Shown here piece by piece: positions 7,715-20,600 of a stretch of 64,000 nucleotides of DNA. The translations under genes and the position numbers were made by a program. The notes beneath the pieces were generated by a model. The model did not search any database. It saw only the letters and a list, made by a program, of their open reading frames with translations, and was not told the origin of the DNA. The stretch's first letter is position 1, and the number at the start of each line of letters is the position of its first letter. Source of the stretch: Parachlamydiaceae bacterium (lineage in GTDB: Bacteria > Chlamydiota > Chlamydiia > Chlamydiales > Parachlamydiaceae); the NCBI GenBank assembly GCA_025451995.1, contig JANWJE010000138.1, positions 16,262 to 80,261 of the forward strand, given 5' to 3'.

Positions 7715-8980
7715 CTATCCCTTACTGAAAATAATGCTACTATTAATGCCGCCAAATCCAAATGAATTGCTCATTGCAGCATCGATCGTAGCCCTCTCTT
7801 TCTGTTTCCCTGCAAAACGGTACGTATCATCGATCGGATGATCTAAATTTATATTAGGATGGACAAACCCTTCTTTCATCTGTATGAGAGTCGCTATGGC
7901 TTCTATAATTCCTGCTGACCATAAGCAATGACCGACTAAACTTTTTGTGGAATTGATCCAAATATTTGAAAGATGTTCTCCAAAAACATTGCGAATGGCT
8001 GCTAATTCGGTCTTGTCGCCTAAAGGGGAAGATGATCCATGGGCATTGATATATTGAATATCACATGGTTTCTTAGTAGACCTATCAAGGGCTTGTTGCA
8101 TGGCTTTTGCCTCCCCTAACCTATTTGGTGTTGAGGAATGGCTAGCATCAAGAGTCATACCCGCTCCTGCAATTTCACCATAAGATGGAACGAGCTCTTC
8201 TTTTGCTTTTATTCTTGATTCTAAAATTAAACATCCGCTTGCCTGCCCCCAAATAAATCCACTATGATCGCAATCAAAAGGACGGCATATTTTTTCTGGT
8301 TCTTTTTGAAATAACCCAGAAGTACTAAGAGCTCCAATGTTGCAAAATCCTTGAAGTTCAAGTGGGGAAAGATCAGCTGCAGCACCTATTACCATGCAGA
8401 TATCCACGAGGCCTTGTTGAATAAGCCGATGCCCATGCAACAGGGCGATATTACCACTCGCAGATGCTCCCCCAACGGTAAAACCTTCTCCTTCAATATG
8501 AAAAATCTCACTTAAGATCCCTATCTGATTGGTGTCCATAAATTGCAAAGCATAAGAAGGAGAAAAATAATGAGGATTCTTTTTGAAAGTTGAATATTGA
8601 TTGTAAGTATATCCTTGAGTTGTATTTTGTCCTGCAACAACAAGTCCGATACGAGAGCTGTCTTTAGCTCGTCGATGAAGGCCGGCTTCGTACCATGCTT
8701 CCAATGCTGCAATAATGGACGCTTGGATCGAAATTGTTGCGCGCCTGCCCATCTTTTGGGCCGCAGCTAATAAAGAAGGCGGCAGATCGTGAGAAAAGAC
8801 TATTGTATTAAAGTCGAAATTTTTAAGTTCTGCTGCTGCCAAAGAAAAGGAAAGCTCAGGGAAACGCGAAGATGCGGCAATCCCCGAACGGCCTTCGATT
8901 AAAGCTTTGGTAAAAACAGAAAGACCTTGACCCAATGAGCTGAAAACACCCATACCTGAGACGATTACTTTATTGGGCAA
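7715..8980 (-). CDS. pksF: Decarboxylating ketosynthase-like protein (PksF type, Cys to Ser)
   Basis: The product has 421 residues with a thiolase/KS fold. The nucleophile position reads VGGASASGN, with Ser173 where elongating KS enzymes have Cys, the mark of PksF-type enzymes that only decarboxylate malonyl-ACP. The two His motifs are kept (NAHGSSSPLGDKTE and SLVGHCLWSAG). It supplies acetyl-AcpK for HCS. The start is TTG at 8978-8980, six bases after an AGAGG site; no in-frame ATG lies nearby. It heads the unit with ECH1 and is divergent from the AT gene across 129 bases (8981-9109) that must hold both promoters. Confidence 0.92.
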   Translation of the reverse strand: MPNKVIVSGMGVFSSLGQGLSVFTKALIEGRSGIAASSRFPELSFSLAAAELKNFDFNTIVFSHDLPPSLLAAAQKMGRRATISIQASIIAALEAWYEAGLHRRAKDSSRIGLVVAGQNTTQGYTYNQYSTFKKNPHYFSPSYALQFMDTNQIGILSEIFHIEGEGFTVGGASASGNIALLHGHRLIQQGLVDICMVIGAAADLSPLELQGFCNIGALSTSGLFQKEPEKICRPFDCDHSGFIWGQASGCLILESRIKAKEELVPSYGEIAGAGMTLDASHSSTPNRLGEAKAMQQALDRSTKKPCDIQYINAHGSSSPLGDKTELAAIRNVFGEHLSNIWINSTKSLVGHCLWSAGIIEAIATLIQMKEGFVHPNINLDHPIDDTYRFAGKQKERATIDAAMSNSFGFGGINSSIIFSKG

Positions 8981-9109
8981 ACAGACCTCTGCATATATCT
9001 CTCTCTTAAGCTTGTAAAAGGCTAATATAAAAGCGACTTTCTGACTAGAAGAAATATTATTAATATGTTAATGTTCTTCACCTTGAGTAATTATAGCGGA
9101 TGTCAATAG

Positions 9110-9967
9110 ATGACCACATACATTTTTCCCGGGCAAGGATCGCAATCCAAAGGGATGGGCGGCAGCCTTTTTTCAGAGTTTCCTGAGTTCACCAAGAAAG
9201 CAGATGATATATTGGGCTATTCCATTCAATCCCTTTGCCTGGATGACCCCCTGCAACAGCTTGGAAAAACGCAATATACACAACCTGCTCTCTATGTCGT
9301 AAATGCATTGACTTATTTTAAAAAAAAACGAGAAAACTCAAAAGAACCTTCTTTTGTTCTAGGTCATAGCTTGGGGGAATATAGCGCTCTTTTGGCATCG
9401 GGAGTTTTCGACTTTGAAACGGGATTAAGACTTGTAAAAAAGCGAGGCGAATTGATGAGCAGATCATCAGGGGGTGCCATGGCTGCGATTATCGGTTTGA
9501 AGGCAGAAAACATTCAGGCAATTTTAGATAATAACCATCTAACCAATGTTTCGATTGCTAATCACAATACTCGCACACAGATTGTAATATCTGGATTAAA
9601 AGAAGATGTATTGCGGGCTCAGGGTTTGTGTGAACAAGCTGGAGCAATGCTCGTTGTTCCCTTGAATGTAAGCGGGGCTTTCCATTCCCCTTATATGAGC
9701 AATGCTCAAGAAGAATTCGAACTTTTCTTGAAAAATACTGCCGTTTTTAGGTTTAATCCCCCCTCGATTCCAACGATTTCTAATTATACAGCACGACCTT
9801 ATAAGGCTGAAAATATTCTTGAAAATATTTCTAAACAGATCACACATCCGGTTCGCTGGACAGAATCAGTTGTTTATCTATTGGAAACTGGCGAACAAGA
9901 ATTTATAGAAATAGGACCGGGTGTTGTGTTGACGGGTCTTGTGAATCGCATTAAAAATGGATCGTGA
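9110..9967 (+). CDS. pksC: Trans-acting malonyl-CoA:ACP acyltransferase
   Basis: The product is a 285-residue free-standing AT that loads malonyl onto the carrier proteins of the megasynthases, none of which contains an AT domain. The catalytic Ser is S87 in GHSLGEY, the His is H192 in SGAFHSP, and the oxyanion segment is FPGQGSQ; GAFHS is the malonyl-type specificity motif. It is the first gene of the unit AT-PPTase-acyl hydrolase. Its last 11 bases overlap the start of the PPTase gene, indicating coupled translation. It could also serve fatty-acid synthesis, but the position argues for the pathway. Confidence 0.93.
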   Translation: MTTYIFPGQGSQSKGMGGSLFSEFPEFTKKADDILGYSIQSLCLDDPLQQLGKTQYTQPALYVVNALTYFKKKRENSKEPSFVLGHSLGEYSALLASGVFDFETGLRLVKKRGELMSRSSGGAMAAIIGLKAENIQAILDNNHLTNVSIANHNTRTQIVISGLKEDVLRAQGLCEQAGAMLVVPLNVSGAFHSPYMSNAQEEFELFLKNTAVFRFNPPSIPTISNYTARPYKAENILENISKQITHPVRWTESVVYLLETGEQEFIEIGPGVVLTGLVNRIKNGS

Positions 9968-10709
9968 CTTTCAAGATTTATCCTACACATCAACTTTCCT
10001 GCTGCAACGGCACGATAAACAGTATGCTGCATCTCTTTGCATCAGCCGATTGTCTTTAAACTCTCTTAAAGTTAATGCACCTGACTACCTGCATGTTAAA
10101 GAGCAACCCTATTTTACATCGCTTCAATATTCCAAAAGACAGCATAGCTATTTGCTCGGTCGCTTTTGTGCAAAACATGCTATCAGCAATTATTTGCAAA
10201 ATGAGAGTCTGTCATGCATATTGATTGAAAATGGAGTTTTTAATCAGCCTATAGTCTATCACCCACTCCCTACGGATGTCCAAATCACTATCAGCCATAC
10301 GGATTCAATAGGGGCAGCCCTTGCTTTCCCTAATTCTCATCCTATGGGGATTGATGTGGAAATGATTAACGAAACTCATGTGATGACTATAAAAACCCAA
10401 CTTACCTCAATTGAACAACAAAAAGCGGCACTATTCTCCAAGAATGAACCTTGGATATGTACCCTGATGTGGACTGCAAAAGAAGCTTTGTCAAAGGCCT
10501 TAAAATCCGGATTTATGATTTCCTTTGATTTGTTTGAGATAGAGGAAATGCAACAAAAAGCGAATTATGTTGAAAGCTCTTTCAAGCATTTTCAACAATT
10601 TAGAGCCATTTCTTTCCCTTTGGCAGAAACTATCTGTTCTGTAGTTTATCCTGCTGGCACCCATTTGCTTCTCGATATTGAAGCTTTGCAAACAAAGCTC
10701 GCTTCATGA
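9957..10709 (+). CDS. Sfp-type 4'-phosphopantetheinyl transferase
   Basis: The product (250 residues) activates the ACP and PCP domains by transferring the phosphopantetheine arm from CoA. The Mg-binding motif GIDVEMIN and the downstream WTAKEALSKAL (W/F-x2-KEALxKA) are those of Sfp-type enzymes with broad carrier-protein specificity, rather than of AcpS. ISHTDSIGAALAF corresponds to the conserved histidine segment. The gene overlaps the AT gene by 11 bases and the following acyl hydrolase by 4 (ATGA), so all three are co-translated. A dedicated PPTase inside the cluster supports a self-sufficient, possibly transferred, locus. Confidence 0.93.
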   Translation: MDRDFQDLSYTSTFLLQRHDKQYAASLCISRLSLNSLKVNAPDYLHVKEQPYFTSLQYSKRQHSYLLGRFCAKHAISNYLQNESLSCILIENGVFNQPIVYHPLPTDVQITISHTDSIGAALAFPNSHPMGIDVEMINETHVMTIKTQLTSIEQQKAALFSKNEPWICTLMWTAKEALSKALKSGFMISFDLFEIEEMQQKANYVESSFKHFQQFRAISFPLAETICSVVYPAGTHLLLDIEALQTKLAS

Positions 10710-11632
10710 AAAAACCCACTGTCTTTATGTTTTCAGGTCAAGGCTCTCACTATTATCAGATGGGACGAGAGCTGTATGATCAGGAACCTGTCTTTAGGAA
10801 AAAGCTGCAAGTTTCCGAAGCGATATTTAGAGACCTCACATGTTTATCGATTTTAGATCATCTTTATAACGATCAATTTAAAAAAAGCGACTCTTTTAAT
10901 CGAACCTTATTGACCCATTCATCCATATTTATGGTTGAATATGCTTTAGCCTGTCTGCTATTAGAACAAGGAATTGTACCCGACTATGTTTTAGGGGCAA
11001 GTTTAGGAGAGTTTTGCGCTGCAGTGATAGCGGGGGTTTTGACATTTGAGGAAGCTTTTCAATCCGTTATTGTTCAAGCGCAAATGCTGGAAGCCTATTG
11101 TCCGCCTGGAGCGATGATAGCCATCCTTCATCCACATAGTCTGTATCATGAATCTCAATTAATAAGAGAACAAAGCGAGCTGGCTGCCATCAATTTCCAC
11201 TCCCATTTTGTGATTTCAGGTCAAATCGATCAACTTAAACAAATTGAAGTCCTTTTAGATAAATTAGAAATCACTTTCCATAATCTGGCTATAACATGTG
11301 GTTTTCATTCAACACTGATTGATGGTGCAGCGCAGCCTTATCTTCAATTCATCAATCGATTGCCATTAAGAACCCCTCGCATCCCTTTTGTTTCTTGCGG
11401 CAATGATACGCCTTTTACTCCTATTCATCCCAACCAATTTTGGAATGCCGTTAGAAAGCCGATTTATTTTCAAAATATGATTGAGGCATTGGAAAGAGAA
11501 AATAATTATACTTATATAGACCTTGGCCCTTCAGGTACCCTCGCCACTTTTGTCAAATACAATCTAAAGAAAGAATCATCTTCCAAAATACATACCGTCT
11601 TAACACCCACACGTTTTTCACCCTATCCCTAA
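10706..11632 (+). CDS. AT-like acyl hydrolase (proofreading AT homologue)
   Basis: The 308-residue protein has an acyltransferase fold with MFSGQGSHYYQMG at the N-terminus, nucleophile Ser99 in GASLGEF and His201 in CGFHSTL. These features, especially GQGSxYYQMG and GFHS instead of GAFHS, match the second AT of trans-AT clusters (PksD/PedC type), which clears stalled acyl chains from carrier proteins. A second extender-loading AT cannot be excluded from motifs alone. The start overlaps the PPTase stop (ATGA). Its stop (11630-11632) lies inside the 3' end of the convergent 3634-residue synthase gene, a 15-base overlap with no room for a terminator. Confidence 0.85.
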   Translation: MKKPTVFMFSGQGSHYYQMGRELYDQEPVFRKKLQVSEAIFRDLTCLSILDHLYNDQFKKSDSFNRTLLTHSSIFMVEYALACLLLEQGIVPDYVLGASLGEFCAAVIAGVLTFEEAFQSVIVQAQMLEAYCPPGAMIAILHPHSLYHESQLIREQSELAAINFHSHFVISGQIDQLKQIEVLLDKLEITFHNLAITCGFHSTLIDGAAQPYLQFINRLPLRTPRIPFVSCGNDTPFTPIHPNQFWNAVRKPIYFQNMIEALERENNYTYIDLGPSGTLATFVKYNLKKESSSKIHTVLTPTRFSPYP

Positions 11633-14600
11633 AGTTCTTTCTAATTTTTCTTTATCGCCCGAAACAACCAATACATTTGCTAATCCAGATGTTAAGCAAG
11701 ATTGAAAACTTGCAAGACCTTGTTCTGTATCTAACAAACCAAATCCGCTATAGTCCTGATATACCTTCATTGCCTCTGGCGGCATTTTCATCCCCCCTTC
11801 TTTCCAATAAGGCCATTGTATGGAGAGACTTAATCCGCGACGTAATCCTTGTTGAACTTGGTCTGCTCGCCAATGCATGTATTCATCCATAAATCTATTG
11901 CTAAAAGCATAACTCCCTACTCCAAAATCTCCGAGTTCAGATGCAATGGAAGAAAACGTTACAAAAAAATCTAAAGGATAGGCTTGAGTCACTTCATCGA
12001 GATGGATTGTTCCGTCAACTTTCACTTCGCACGCGCGGAGAAAATCTGCGTTCTTTACAACATTAGCGCTGTGAGGACTCATCATGCCCGCTGCATGAAT
12101 AACACCTTGAATTTGCCCCACCTGATTGATCATATGAGTCAAAGCAATTTCTAAAGCAATTTGATCGGTTCCAAGTTCTATGGAGATATAATAAGCTTCT
12201 CCATCCAGTCTTTTCAATTCAGCCAAGAATGCTTTTTTTTCGCTATCTAAAGGAGAGCGGCCTAAAAGTATGATTGTTGCTTGATAGTGTTTGGAGAGAA
12301 AGCGAGCAAAGTGTTTGCCCAAACCTCCGCAACCTCCGGTGATAAGATAGATGCCTCGCTGACGAAATGGCAAGGACTGAAATTGAATCTGATTATCAGG
12401 AGGTGAAATTTCAGTCAAGCGTCTCACTAAGCGTTGTCCCGATTTTGCATAATATACAGACTTATCTTGACGATGATCAAGTTCATTTTGGAGTCGATCC
12501 ATCCAGTTTGACCGGCTAACGTTTTCCGGATGGACTCCCATAACTGTCATAGTAAGATTGGGTGAAAGTAGCTTTACGGCACGGCTCAAACTCGCAAGAG
12601 CAGTATAATGAGGTTGAATTGCCCGTGAAGTTGCTTCGTAGACCATGACGTAATGGAGTGGTTTTTCAGGAGCGGTGCTTTGCCAAGTTTTGAAAAATTG
12701 CAACCAATCTAAAAGACTCTTTTTCTGATCGAACCCTATCGAAGGAAGAACTTGCAAGATGGTATCTGGCCAAGCTTTATTTCCATTTGAAGAGATATCA
12801 GAAATAACTGAAGATGAGAAAGGGTCATGTGGTTCGCTCAACACCAGTAATTGACAAAGGTGATCAGAGGCTTTTTTTGTCGAAGCCAAGCTTTCTTCTA
12901 TCCATAGAGATTGATAATAATAACATTCATCTTTGGCTTCTTCCTTTCTAAAAGGGAGAGCTTTAAATCCGCGAAATGACGCGCAGAGTTCGCCTTCCTC
13001 TGTTAAAATGTCAACATCAATCACATGATGTTGGATCTCACGTTCATTCGAGGATGCTAAGCGAGCATAAGAATAAACCGTGGGGGGCAATTCGCGATGT
13101 ATCTCTAATAACTCCAAATAAAATGGAACGTGTAAAACAGAAGATCGAACAATTTGATGTTGGATAGCAAACATTGCGCGCAGAGCACCATCCAGCAACA
13201 TGGGGTGCAGCACATATTGAGAAGCATTTTCTTGGTAAGGCAGTAAACTGATGAGCGCCAATCCCTCGTTTGCATTGCCATATAATGCTTGGGTCACTTG
13301 AAAGCTTTCCCCGTAGTCATAGCCTATCTCTTTTAAACGCGAATACATGCGAGTTTTATCGCACAAGTAGTCGCAGCGTGCAATAATCGTCTTGAAGTCT
13401 TCCTCTTGAAGTAAAGGAATAGGAGTGGGATTCGCATAATCAAGCTCTCCTTTCGCATGCAAGAGAACCTGATCATCAACATCCGTAAACACCTGAAATG
13501 TTGCTGCTTGTCTATTTTCAGCAGGTAACAATTTAATTCGAACGTCGATGGGCTTCCCTTGACTCACAATAGGTCGTTGCCATATTACATCTTTGAGCTT
13601 TGTTACCATTCGTCCTCCAGCCAGGGTCCCGGCTGCACGCGCCATTTCAAGATAAGCCGTACCTGGTAAAATAGCTTCGTCAAAAACCAGGTGGTGGGCA
13701 AGGCATACCTCATTTGGTAAAAGTTTTTTTTGAAAAATTTGCGCTTCAAAGGTTGAGATATTTTTATCCAGCAATGGATGCAACATTTCTTGCCTAGAGC
13801 TAATAACCTTTGGTAACCAATAGCGCTCCTTTAAGAATGAATAAGTTGGCAGACTCACCTTTTGACGGCTTTCCCCATAGTGTAGAATATTCCAATCAAG
13901 CATGTAACCTTTGATATAAAGGTTTGCTAGCACCTCCAAATTTTCTTTATAAGCTGGTAAATTGGATAAATCTAGAGTTTTAAGCTCTTCCAATGTCACT
14001 TTCAATATTTTCTTGTAAATTGCTCCATCTTCGTGTGCTTGGTCCCCTTGTCCCCTAAAACAGTCGGGTGGAGTTTGAGTCAGTTCTAGCTGTGCTAAAG
14101 CAATTTTGAATTCATCGATATTTGCAGCTACAACTGCGCAGCGGAAGTCAAAATGACTACGCCCTATGTTAAGTGTATAAGCAAGAGATTCTAAAGTGAT
14201 GTTAGAAGAATCTTTTAAATAAACATGCAAATCAGCGATGTGCTGTTTGAGGGAGGCTTCGTGTTTTGCTGATAAGGTCACAAGATAGTAGGGTTTGGTG
14301 TTTCCCCGATGCAATCCCTGTTTCGGTGCTTCTTCAAGAATCAGGTGCGCATTGCTACCGCCTGCTCCGAACGAACTAATCCCCGCTCGAAGCGGATATC
14401 CAGCTTTGGGTTGCCAATCTTCTAATTCACGCTGGACATAAAACGGAGTCTCTGCAAAAGGAATATGAGAGTTTAAAGTCTCCGCATGAATAGAAGGAAC
14501 AAGCTGTTTGTATTTAAACTGCAATAATACTTTAGTTAAAGCCGCAATCCCTGCAGAACTTTCTAAATGTCCCAAGTTGCTTTTAATAGAGCCTATAGGG

Positions 14601-17600
14601 CAACTTTGCTTTTCTACTCCCTCAAAAGCTTTTTCCAATCCTCTGATTTCAATGGGGTCGCCTAAACTTGTACCCGTTCCGTGAGCTTCCACATAACTGA
14701 GACTTTCAGGTCCGATTTGTGCATGCTTAAAAGCATTTTGAATCAGTTCCCCTTGTGCCACAGGGTTAGGAACTGTGTATCCATTGGTTTTCCCTCCATG
14801 GTTCACAGAACTTCCCTTGATCACACCATAGATCTCGTCTCTATCGTTCAATGCTCGAGAGAGGGGTTTTAATAAGACTGCTCCCACCCCTTCACCTGGG
14901 ACATAGCCATCCCCCCCTTCACCAAAACTTTTGCAAAGACCATCAGAAGATAAAAAGCGGCCTTGGCTTAACATTAAATACTTGCTTGGATGCGATGTGA
15001 TATTTACCCCTCCTGCAAGGGCAGCCTCGCATTCTCCACGTCTGATACTTTCACATGCTAAGTGAATTGCCGTAAGGGAAGATGAGCACATGGTATCGAC
15101 TGCTAAACTTGGTCCATGAAAGTTTAAAGTATAGGAAACGCGATTTGCTATGGATGCGTAGAAGGAGGTGGGCAAAGCGAGGTCGCCTTGTAGTGAACCA
15201 TAGAGTTGATAAGGTCCATACATCACTCCGACAAAAACACCTATCTTATTTTTAGTAGTTTGATTTAATACCTCTGGCGTATATCCAGCATCTTCCAAGG
15301 TGGCCCACGAAACCTCTAAAAATAAGCGCTCCTGTGGATCCATGAGTTCCGCTTCCCGCGGAGAAATGTTAAAAAATAGAGGGTCAAATTTATCAAAGTC
15401 CAGGATAAAGCTTCCTGATTTTCCATAGCTCTTTCCCATTGCGCTTTTATTTACATCATAATAAAGCCGCCAATCCCAACGCTCTTCAGGGATATCTCGA
15501 ACGGCATTGTGACTTTGTTGTAGATTTTGCCAAAATTCTTGTAAGTTTTTTGCATCTGGGTAGCGTCCGCTCAATCCGATAATAGCAATGTCTTCTGAAG
15601 TGCGAATATCTTTCTCTCCCCCTTTTGGTGAGAAAAAGCGATCAGAGGATGTTAATTGATCTTTCATTGGATATTGGGAAATTGTCAGCGGTGGAGACAT
15701 TTTCTGCATTGTTTCTTTATGAGATTGAACAAAGTAATGAGACAGTTCAGTGATAGTCTGATATTCAAAAAACAATGTCTTCGGCAAAAGACCAAAATCT
15801 TTTTCAAGTGCCCGAGTGACATCCAATATCAAAATGGAATCTAAACCATATTGATCAAAAGATGTTTGGATATCAAGCTTATGCTCTGGAAGTTTTAGCT
15901 TATTTTGCAGCAGCTTTTTCAGGTAAGTTTGAGCTTGCGTGAGCAGAGTATTCTCTGATGCTTGAATAGTAGGATGTTCTTGGAATAAATCCCCTTGCAT
16001 CGCTTTAGCATCTTGAACTACCGTTTTTAGGTTCAAACACCCTAGAAAACAATCAGCTTTTCCATATGCCACAATTCCTTGGGGAAAAGATAAGCTTAAA
16101 AGCTGTTCAAATGCTTCAAAACCTTTAGCGGTGGGCAAAGGTTTCATTCCAAAATGGTTGTCCATATATTCTTGACTTGCAAAATCGATCTGCATCCCAC
16201 CTTCCTTCCAAAAGGGCCAATTGATGGAGAGGGTTCTGCCGCTGCGACGATTTTCCTGGACTTGTGCTTGTCGCCAATGTGCAAAGCTGTCTAAAAACGC
16301 ATTGGCACTCGCATAATCGCTTTGACCTACGTTGCCAAGTATGCTCGATATCGAAGAGAACATCACAAATAGCTCTAGAGGGTCTTCCGCTGTCATGATG
16401 TCTAAATGAAGGAGGCCTTCTATCTTCGGTGCTAAAACTGCTCTAAAGTCTTCGAGGGATTTATGTATCAAAAGACTGTCTTTTAAAATCCCTGCGCTAT
16501 GTATAATGCCATGCAATTTTCCAAAACGAGTCTTCCCTTGGATCAAGATGTTTTGAACAGATGATTTTTGACTGATATCACCAGCAACATACAGCACTTC
16601 ACTCCCTAATTTTTCTAATTCCTTGATCTGGGCTTTTTTGGAATCATCAAGTAAAGATCGTCCTGTTAAAATGAGTTTAGCCTGATAGCGGGTCGCAAGG
16701 TAACGGGCAAAGAGAAACCCCAAACCACCAAGACCCCCAGTAATCAGGTAAGTTCCTTTTTCCCTCAAAGGTAATTTGGCATTTGCCTCGCTTTGCATCG
16801 TGATGGGTTGAAAGCGCTCCTCGTATCTTTTGTTTTCTTTGTAGCAAATAACTGTACCTGCTGGAACGGCATACTTTATCTCTTGTAACCAGAGATTTAA
16901 GAGATCAGCCTCGGTGTGTTTTGTCTGACATAAGATCAGACGAAAGCGATAGGAAGGGTCTTCCTGCCCTAAACTTTTGAACAATCCTTTTAACATCTCC
17001 TCAAAAGGAATGTTTTCTGCTGGAGATCTGCTGATATAATAACCGAAAAGTGTTGAAAATCGCTTGCTTCTTAGAAGCATTTTGGTCAAATTAAATACGT
17101 TTTCAATGGGCGAAACGAGGTAGAGAAGATGAGAGATGCTTGCAGGCAATTCAGCTATTTTATCCGCTAATGTTTCATGATCCATGAGATCTTGTTTCGA
17201 AAAGCTGATCACCATGCAATTCAACGCCGCTTTTAATTTTTTGCATTCTTCATGTGAAACGTCGACTGTCAAAATGCCTGTCGGGTGTGTGTGTGATTGT
17301 TCGTAAGAAGAGAGAGGCAATTCTTCAAAATTCGATTGATAAAGCGAGAGTTTATTGGATTTTAGTTTTACAGCACGCATGCTAAAGCCTTTAAACCGAA
17401 GGATGAGGTTGCCTTCTATATCAGTCAGCATCAGCTGGTAGCTAGGCATTTCCTTAGTTCCGCGGGGGTCTCTTTGCACAATGACGTAGGCTTTTTGAGG
17501 GAGTTGAGTGACAAACCATTCCATCTCTTCTACGCCAAAAGGCAAATAGGTTTCTCCCTGTGATTCATCAAAACTAAAAGCAACTATCGTTTGCAGGACA

Positions 17601-20600
17601 CTATCAAGAAAACTTGGATGAAAAAGATAGGAGCGATAGTCTTTTGCTTCGAAAACTTCCTGTGGTACCTCGACATAACCAAGCGCTTGTTGACTATCTG
17701 ATTTCACATATTGCAAACCTTGAAAACTTGGGCCATAATGCATATTCATTGCTCGAAACTTATTGTAGAGCTCTGCATTTGAAAACTTTATTTCCATGAA
17801 TTGCTGCAACGATTTAATATCCAATGCTTCTGGACTCTCTGGGATTTTACCATACACAATCTCTCCTTGACTGTGTAAGCTATACTCTTCTGCTTCATTG
17901 CTATAGATTTCATACTCCATCCTCTCTCCTTTTGGATGAAGAGACAGAGTTATTTTTTTAGAATTTTCACCCACAATCGGTTGTGACCAAATCACATTGT
18001 TAAGTCCGCAAACTCCTAAAGATGAATGTGAGGCGAGCGTTCCACCCATACGCGCCATTTCAAGATAACAGACTCCGGGCAAGATTTGTTTTCCATTAAT
18101 CACATGGTCTCTTAGATAAAAAGCATCTGGCTGAAGAAAGGTTTGATAGCATTGCTTCTCAAGCGTTGAAACGCTACCATCCAATAGTGGATGGAGCTTA
18201 TCTGCCGGTTGGGGTATCCAATAGCGTTCCTTTAAGAATGGATAGGTAGGTAGACTTATTTTCTGATGGACTTCTCCTCGATGCACCAACTCCCAGTCTA
18301 TATCAGAGCCTTTTATGTATAAATCCCCTAAAGCTTCCAATTGTTTTTTATATTGATTGCCATCCTGATGAAATGGATTTTTAAATTCTCCTAGGATGCT
18401 TTTGTGGGCGCGGTCATGAAAAGACTTATTTTCTAATTTTTTCTTGGCATCTCCTTGAAAATATCCTGGGGGTTTTTCTCGGCTGTGGATTTGTTCCAAC
18501 TTAATGATTAATTCATCTATTGAGGAAACGACAAGCGCACACCGGTGATTAAAATGACTGCGACCAACGTTGAGAGTATAGGCAATAGCTTCCAAAGAAT
18601 TTTCTGGATATGTCTTAAGATAAGCATGCAAGTTTAATATGCGCTGATTGAGTGCTTCGTTGTTCTTTGCGGATAAAGTCACAAGATAATAGGGTTTTGC
18701 TGCGTTAGATGACAAAACCTGTTCCGGTGCCTCTTCGACAACAATATGGGCATTGGTCCCACTAAATCCAAAAGAGCTAACAGCTGCACGCCTCTGCATC
18801 CCACCTTCCGTCGGCCAATCGAGGATGCGTGTATTGATATAGAAGGGACTATTATCTAAAGGAATATTACCATTGAGATCAGTAAAGTTTAAATGCGGGG
18901 GGATCTTCTTGTGTTTTAAGGCTAATACAATTTTTATCAAGCTGCTGATCCCCGCGGCAATTGTTGTATGACCAATATTTGTTTTCACTGATCCAATTGC
19001 GCAATAACCTGATTTATTCGTATATTGCCGAAATGCACGAGTTAATGCAGATATCTCAATAGGATCACCTAAAGGAGTTCCTGTTCCATGCGTTTCTACG
19101 TAAGTGATGGTTTCAGGGTTAATGTTAGCTTTTTTGTAGACTTCCAATTCCAGCTCGGTTTGAGCGTCTGGATTGGGCGCTGTAATTCCATTAGAACTTC
19201 CATCTTGATTTATTCCTGAAGCCTTAATGACTCCATAAATGATATTTTTATCTTGAATTGCTTGTTGAAGAGGTTTCAAAACAATAACCCCTACACCTTC
19301 ACCAAGAGTAATCCCATCGGCTTTCTGATCGAATGTTCGACAGACGCCGGAAGGAGACAACATTCCAACCTTTGTTGTCCTAATGTGCATTTGAGGTGTT
19401 AATAGAGTGGATACACCGCCCGCTAAAGCAATATCGCATTGTTTCGTTAGAAGACTTTCACAAGCTAAATTGACAGCGACTAAGGAAGAAGAGCAGGCCG
19501 TATCTATTGCTAGACTCGGGCCCTTCAAATTGAGAAAGTAAGAAATCCGAGAGGCTAAAATAGAGGGAGATAATCCCATAAAGGCATAGCTTTCGTTCTG
19601 CATATGAACTTTATTTAATAACTCTCCATACTCCCCTATTGTAGCACCTACAAAAACACCACAACGCTTATTTGTCAGCATACGATCGGTGTATCCGGCA
19701 TCTTCAAGCGCTCTCCAAGCTTCTTCTAAAAACAAGCGTTGCTGGGGATCGATCAGTTCTGCTTCTTTAGGTGAAATATTAAAAAAAAGGGGATCAAATT
19801 TATCGATATCTTGAAGGAATGCTCCAACACGGCTATACGTTTTATTTAGTGCCGAAGGATCGGAATCATAATAGTCATTGATATCCCAACGTTCTTTTGG
19901 GATTTCATGAACGGATTGAACCCTATTGGCAATGTTTTTCCAAAATATATTTAAATTCTCGGCATCAGGAAAACGGCCCGACATGCCAATAATCGCAATA
20001 TCGGTATCAGAAGATTTGAACTTAGAAACGGCAGTTGAAGGCGATAAATTGACGCAATCTTTTGAGCCATAATCGCCAACAATCGGGGGCGCCTTCACCT
20101 TTTGGGAATGTTTACCCCCGATTGTTAGCGATTCTAACTCAAAATTTTGCATCACTTTATCGCCTTGAACTGCCGTTTCTAGGTTGAATTCGGTGGATTG
20201 ACTAATATTAGAAGTTAATTGTTGAAGATACTCAGCTATTTTTTCTACCGTGTTATAACTAAAAAAGAATGTTAAGTTGAGTTCAACTTGAAATTGCTTG
20301 GACAAAAGTGTTTGGAGTTCAAGTAAATTCAATGAATCAAAGCCCAAATCTCTTAAAGCAGTTTGGGGTGTATAATGAGTAAAATGCTCCCCTCTCATCA
20401 ACTTCATTACAGACTCTTCAACTTTGGCAATAGTTTGTTCTAACGAAGCAACCGGATTCATAGGCTTATGAATGTGTGATTGATTGGGTAGGGCAATATC
20501 TTGCAAATCATAATCAATAAAGATTTCGTAATGATCCTTACCTTCGTCATCTTGCTTCTTTTGCAAAATAGCGCCATTTTGGCAGAAAAATCTCACTTCG

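Noticed and set aside
7715..8980. Reading the discrete KS as a fatty-acid FabF.
   Set aside because: The nucleophile Cys is replaced by Ser (GGASASGN) and it is coupled to ECH1, so it is a decarboxylase of the branching cassette.
9082..9105. TTGACA and TATAAT words between the divergent KS and AT genes as a promoter.
   Set aside because: On the minus strand they are separated by only 5 bases, so they cannot form one sigma70 promoter.
12976..13167. Short plus-strand open frames inside the synthase genes.
   Set aside because: They lie opposite conserved DH, KS and KR codons and show no protein character of their own.
20019..20185. Treating the family A repeats as CRISPR or IS ends.
   Set aside because: Copies are single, inverted, translated within a gene and tens of kb apart; there is no spacer array and no transposase.
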